A DNA stretch of 64,000 bases from Chromobacterium subtsugae. GTDB lineage: Bacteria; Pseudomonadota; Gammaproteobacteria; Burkholderiales; Chromobacteriaceae. Numbering within the stretch: the first letter of the stretch is position 1; the number at the start of each line of letters is the position of its first letter. The stretch spans positions 33,507-97,506 of the forward strand of contig NZ_JYKA01000018.1 in the NCBI RefSeq assembly GCF_001676875.1, read 5' to 3'. The translations under genes and the position numbers were made by a program. Below the pieces are notes generated by a model, which was not told where the DNA came from, ran no database searches, and was given only the letters and a program-made list of their open reading frames with translations. Of the stretch, positions 61,526 through 64,000 are shown piece after piece.

Positions 61526-63714
61526 GTCAGCTGGCGCTCCGCCTGCAGCGCCAGCGGCAGCTCGATGCGGAAGCAAGCGCCGCTGGCCGGTATGTTTTCC
61601 GCCGAAATCAGCCCGCCGTATTGCTCCACAATGGTCTGGCAGATCGACAGCCCCAAGCCCATGCCATGCGGCTTGGTGGAAAAGAACGGGTGGAACAGCA
61701 CCTCCAGCAGGTCCGGTGTGATACCGCGGCCGGTATCGCGCACCTCCAGTATGCCTTTGCGCCCCTCGCGGCGGGTATGCACGATCACATGGCGCTTCAT
61801 CGCCGGCTCGTCGCGCAGGGCATCCATCGCATTGGACAGCAGGTTCAGCACCACCTGTTCCAGCTGGATGCTGTCTGCCATCACCGGAATGGAATAGCCT
61901 GACAGCAGCTGCACCACCTCCACGCCGCGCTCGCGCAGATCGTACTCCACCAGAAACATGCAGTTGCCTACCACCTGGTTGACATCTATCAGCCGCGTCT
62001 CTATCGCCCGCTTGCTGACCAGCGCCCGCAGCCGCTTGATGATCTCCCCGGCCCTTCCCGCCTGCGCCACCGCCAGCTTGAGCGCCGAATTCACCTGCGG
62101 CGGCGCGTCCTCCACCCCATCCAGCAGCTGCATCGCCGCCTGGCAGTAATTGGAAATGGCGGTCAGCGGCTGGTTCAGCTCATGCGCGATGCCCGACGCC
62201 ATCTCGCCCATGGTATGCAGCCTGGCCACATGCGACAGCTTTTCCAGGTGCTCCTTCACCCGGGTTTCGCTGGCCTCCAGCGCCTCCGCCGTGCGCTGGC
62301 GCAACGGCCCCATATCTCGCAGCGCGCATACCACGCCGATCAACACGCCCTCGCGCGACAGCAGCGGCGCCACCCCGCCCTCGACGAAATGCACCTTGCC
62401 GCGCGCAGTGGTCAGCTGCATCCGCTCCGCCAGTTCCACCGGGCGGCCTGTGCGGAAGCACTCGCTGATCGGATCTTCGGCGAACTCCGACGCCAACTCG
62501 CCCAACAACCGGAACACCTCGTGGCACGGCTGGCCCAGCACTTCCTCGGCCGGCATGTCGACCAGCCGCAGCGCCATCGGGTTCGCCATCTCGATGCTTC
62601 TGTCTTGCCGCAGAATCACCACGCCGTCATGGATCGCGCTCAGCGTCACCGACGCGCGCTCGCTCTGCAGGAACAGCTCCTCGTCGGCCTGATTGCGCTC
62701 CCGCCGCAAGGCCATCCGCTGCGAATAGATCAAGCCGACCGCCGCCAGCAGCAAGGTGATGAACAGCTCGCGCAGCAATAACGGCAGCAAGGCGAGGTCG
62801 TTCAAACGCACATCCTGGGCCACGCCAAGCACGAAAGGCTGCGCCTCGCTGCTCAGAGGAAGCCGCGCCTCCAGCCGCGTCACCACCGGCCACCAATCAT
62901 GCTCGGCAAAGCGGTGCAGACGTTGATACAAAGGTTCTACGCCATCGCCCTTGGGCAATAGCGACAGATCCAGGCTGCCCGGCAGCCCCTGATCCACCGG
63001 CAACTGCAACAATCTGTCGTAGAACACCACCAGCGCCACCATGCCGGCCAGCTCGCGCGCGCCGGATGCCCTCCTCGGCTCGGCCGATGGACGGAACAAA
63101 GGCTGCATCAGCATGTAGGCTCGGCCGCCGCCATCGTATAAATCAAAGGGACGAGAAGACACCTTTTGCCCGCTGGACAGCGCCCTGCGCAACTCCGGGG
63201 CGAAATGCGGGTCGCCCAGCACATCGTAACCAAACACCGGGCTAACCGCCGGCAGATCCGGTTCTATCATCGACACCACCAGCGACTGCTTGCGCACCGG
63301 CGCCGGCTGCCAGCTGCGCTTGCCCATCACGTCGAAATCGCGGATATAAAAGGTCTCGCCGAAGCGGGTTTCCATTTCACGCAAAAACGGACCGCGATTC
63401 TCAGCCGTGACATTGCGGAAGAATTCAATCGCATAAAGCTGTTGATAGCGCGGCAACATTTCTCGCGAAAACGCGCTCAAAGCCTTGGCATCGAGCGGCT
63501 CGCGCGACAACAGCAGGGCATCTATCGCCGACAGCACCGACTCGTTCTGATCCAACCTGCGCGCCACGCCCGCGTATGCCTGATGCGCAGCCAGCTCGAA
63601 TCCATCCTGCAGCCTGCGGTACTCACCCATCGCCCACTGGCTCAGCACCAGCAGCGCGCAAACCAGCCAGATAGCACCAAACAGAAGCCACTCGCCACCT
63701 TTGAATTTGCTCAA
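61522..63714 (-). CDS. Membrane sensor histidine kinase with CHASE-like periplasmic domain and PAS domain
   Basis: 730 residues. Transmembrane helices at about 9-27 and 306-330 enclose a large periplasmic domain that looks like CHASE (YQQLYAIEFFRNVTAENRGPF, and FGYDVLGDPHFAPELRRAL). A PAS domain follows (about 350-470; LSAIHDGVVILRQDRSIEMAN), then HisKA with His511 in GIAHELNQPLTAISNY and an HATPase domain (NLLSNAMDAL, DTGRGI, GMGLGLSICQ). The form resembles FixL/DctB-type kinases. No response regulator gene is in view on either side, so its partner may lie elsewhere. Confidence 0.9.
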   Translation of the reverse strand: MSKFKGGEWLLFGAIWLVCALLVLSQWAMGEYRRLQDGFELAAHQAYAGVARRLDQNESVLSAIDALLLSREPLDAKALSAFSREMLPRYQQLYAIEFFRNVTAENRGPFLREMETRFGETFYIRDFDVMGKRSWQPAPVRKQSLVVSMIEPDLPAVSPVFGYDVLGDPHFAPELRRALSSGQKVSSRPFDLYDGGGRAYMLMQPLFRPSAEPRRASGARELAGMVALVVFYDRLLQLPVDQGLPGSLDLSLLPKGDGVEPLYQRLHRFAEHDWWPVVTRLEARLPLSSEAQPFVLGVAQDVRLNDLALLPLLLRELFITLLLAAVGLIYSQRMALRRERNQADEELFLQSERASVTLSAIHDGVVILRQDRSIEMANPMALRLVDMPAEEVLGQPCHEVFRLLGELASEFAEDPISECFRTGRPVELAERMQLTTARGKVHFVEGGVAPLLSREGVLIGVVCALRDMGPLRQRTAEALEASETRVKEHLEKLSHVARLHTMGEMASGIAHELNQPLTAISNYCQAAMQLLDGVEDAPPQVNSALKLAVAQAGRAGEIIKRLRALVSKRAIETRLIDVNQVVGNCMFLVEYDLRERGVEVVQLLSGYSIPVMADSIQLEQVVLNLLSNAMDALRDEPAMKRHVIVHTRREGRKGILEVRDTGRGITPDLLEVLFHPFFSTKPHGMGLGLSICQTIVEQYGGLISAENIPASGACFRIELPLALQAERQLT

Positions 63715-64000
63715 GACTTCCGCCCCAGGGATATATCTGACATTTCAAATAATATGCATTGCATAAAACATCTGCCGCGCATTTTTGCAAAAATCGCTCA
63801 AGCAGGCAATGACCGCGAGCCAGGCGCCTAGCCGCACCAGCTGAAGCGTTGAAACAAGGCCCGCGATCGGGCAAGCGGCACGTCGACTGCCCAGTCAAAG
63901 CCCGCCAGGCGCCTGGCGGGCAGCGGGATGCGCCCCCTCGCGGGGACTGGCGGATGGGCAGCGGCGACGGACGGTCGCCGCGCGGGTTCGGGGAGGGGAC
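63715..64000. other. Right-edge intergenic region with terminator-like palindrome
   Basis: 286 nt, no convincing gene. GCCCGCCAGGCGCCTGGCGGGC (63900-63921; two 11-base halves) is a perfect palindrome followed on the minus strand by TTTGACT, consistent with a terminator for a minus-strand gene beyond the edge. The AT-rich part 63735-63795 should hold the kinase promoter. Confidence 0.5.

Noticed and set aside
63623..63898. 91-codon minus-strand frame at the right edge
   Set aside because: Overlaps the kinase start and promoter, no motif, and no ribosome site.
1..64000. CRISPR arrays, tRNA/rRNA genes, insertion sequences, prophage or toxin-antitoxin genes
   Set aside because: Looked for throughout by eye. 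No regularly spaced repeats, tRNA cloverleaf ends, transposases or integrases were recognised.

Overview
The window is GC-rich chromosomal DNA, almost fully coding, from a Gram-negative bacterium. Outer-membrane/LPS genes (hldD, hldE-type kinase, lapAB), beta-type rpsA and LapB N-termini, a 180-kDa-type NAD-glutamate dehydrogenase and Pseudomonas-like lactate and arginine loci suggest a betaproteobacterium, most likely Neisseriales/Chromobacteriaceae (Chromobacterium-like). The genus is an inference from remembered protein families, not from a search. I see no tRNA, rRNA, CRISPR array, IS element or prophage; the window looks like conserved core with small accessory cassettes.

Layout. 1-6.7 kb (minus): a lactate operon lutA-lutC-lutB-dld-lldP; the first four genes are joined by ATGA overlaps, and lldP is cut by the window edge. 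Its promoter carries a PdhR/LldR-type operator. 7.1-9.0 kb (plus): an arsenic cassette arsR-arsC-acr3, followed by a PdhR/LldR-like regulator with its own copy of the same operator, so the arsenic genes sit between the lactate operon and its likely regulator. 9.9-14.7 kb (minus): heptose/UDP-sugar genes (hldD, a DUF924 gene, hldE kinase domain, ugd) with pyrF. 14.7-19.2 kb (minus): lapB-lapA, ihfB-rpsA, cmk. 19.4-21.8 kb (plus): aroA, a MazG-like pyrophosphohydrolase whose start lies in a perfect 13-bp inverted repeat, and a cytochrome b561.

21.8-28.2 kb: fructose PTS (fruR divergent from fruBKA) with FruR operators. 28.3-31.4 kb (plus): a Tat-exported flavin dehydrogenase resembling spermidine dehydrogenase, plus a triheme cytochrome c. 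31.5-34.9 kb (minus): acetyltransferase, GFA-like protein, a helical phasin-like protein, a LysR regulator and an enoyl-CoA hydratase. 35.2 kb: a TauE/SafE membrane protein. 35.9-39.9 kb (minus): a complete zinc-uptake operon zur-cobW(COG0523)-60-aa His-rich membrane peptide-znuC-znuB-znuA with a Zur-like box upstream. 40-41.8 kb: two cytochrome c' genes facing a cytochrome b561. 42-43.3 kb: tyrS.

43.3-47.9 kb (minus): a flavoprotein, small unknown proteins, a DUF2844-DUF3443 pair (the latter a lipoprotein with two aspartic-protease-like motifs) and radC. 48-50.9 kb (plus): coaBC, dut and a GGDEF protein. 50.9-57.6 kb (minus): a lipoprotein 5'-nucleotidase and the 1,603-residue NAD-glutamate dehydrogenase. 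58.1-61.5 kb (plus): an arginine/ornithine ABC importer (binding protein and two permeases, no ATPase) with an ArgR-type AraC/GlxA regulator. 61.5-63.7 kb (minus): an orphan sensor kinase.

Functionally, three carbon/nitrogen modules stand out (lactate, fructose, and arginine with glutamate dehydrogenase), each with a nearby regulator and visible candidate operators. The least explained elements are the inverted repeat at the MazG-like start, the His-rich peptide in the zinc operon, the DUF2844-DUF3443 pair, the 124-aa Rossmann-like protein and the periplasmic amine dehydrogenase/cytochrome pair.
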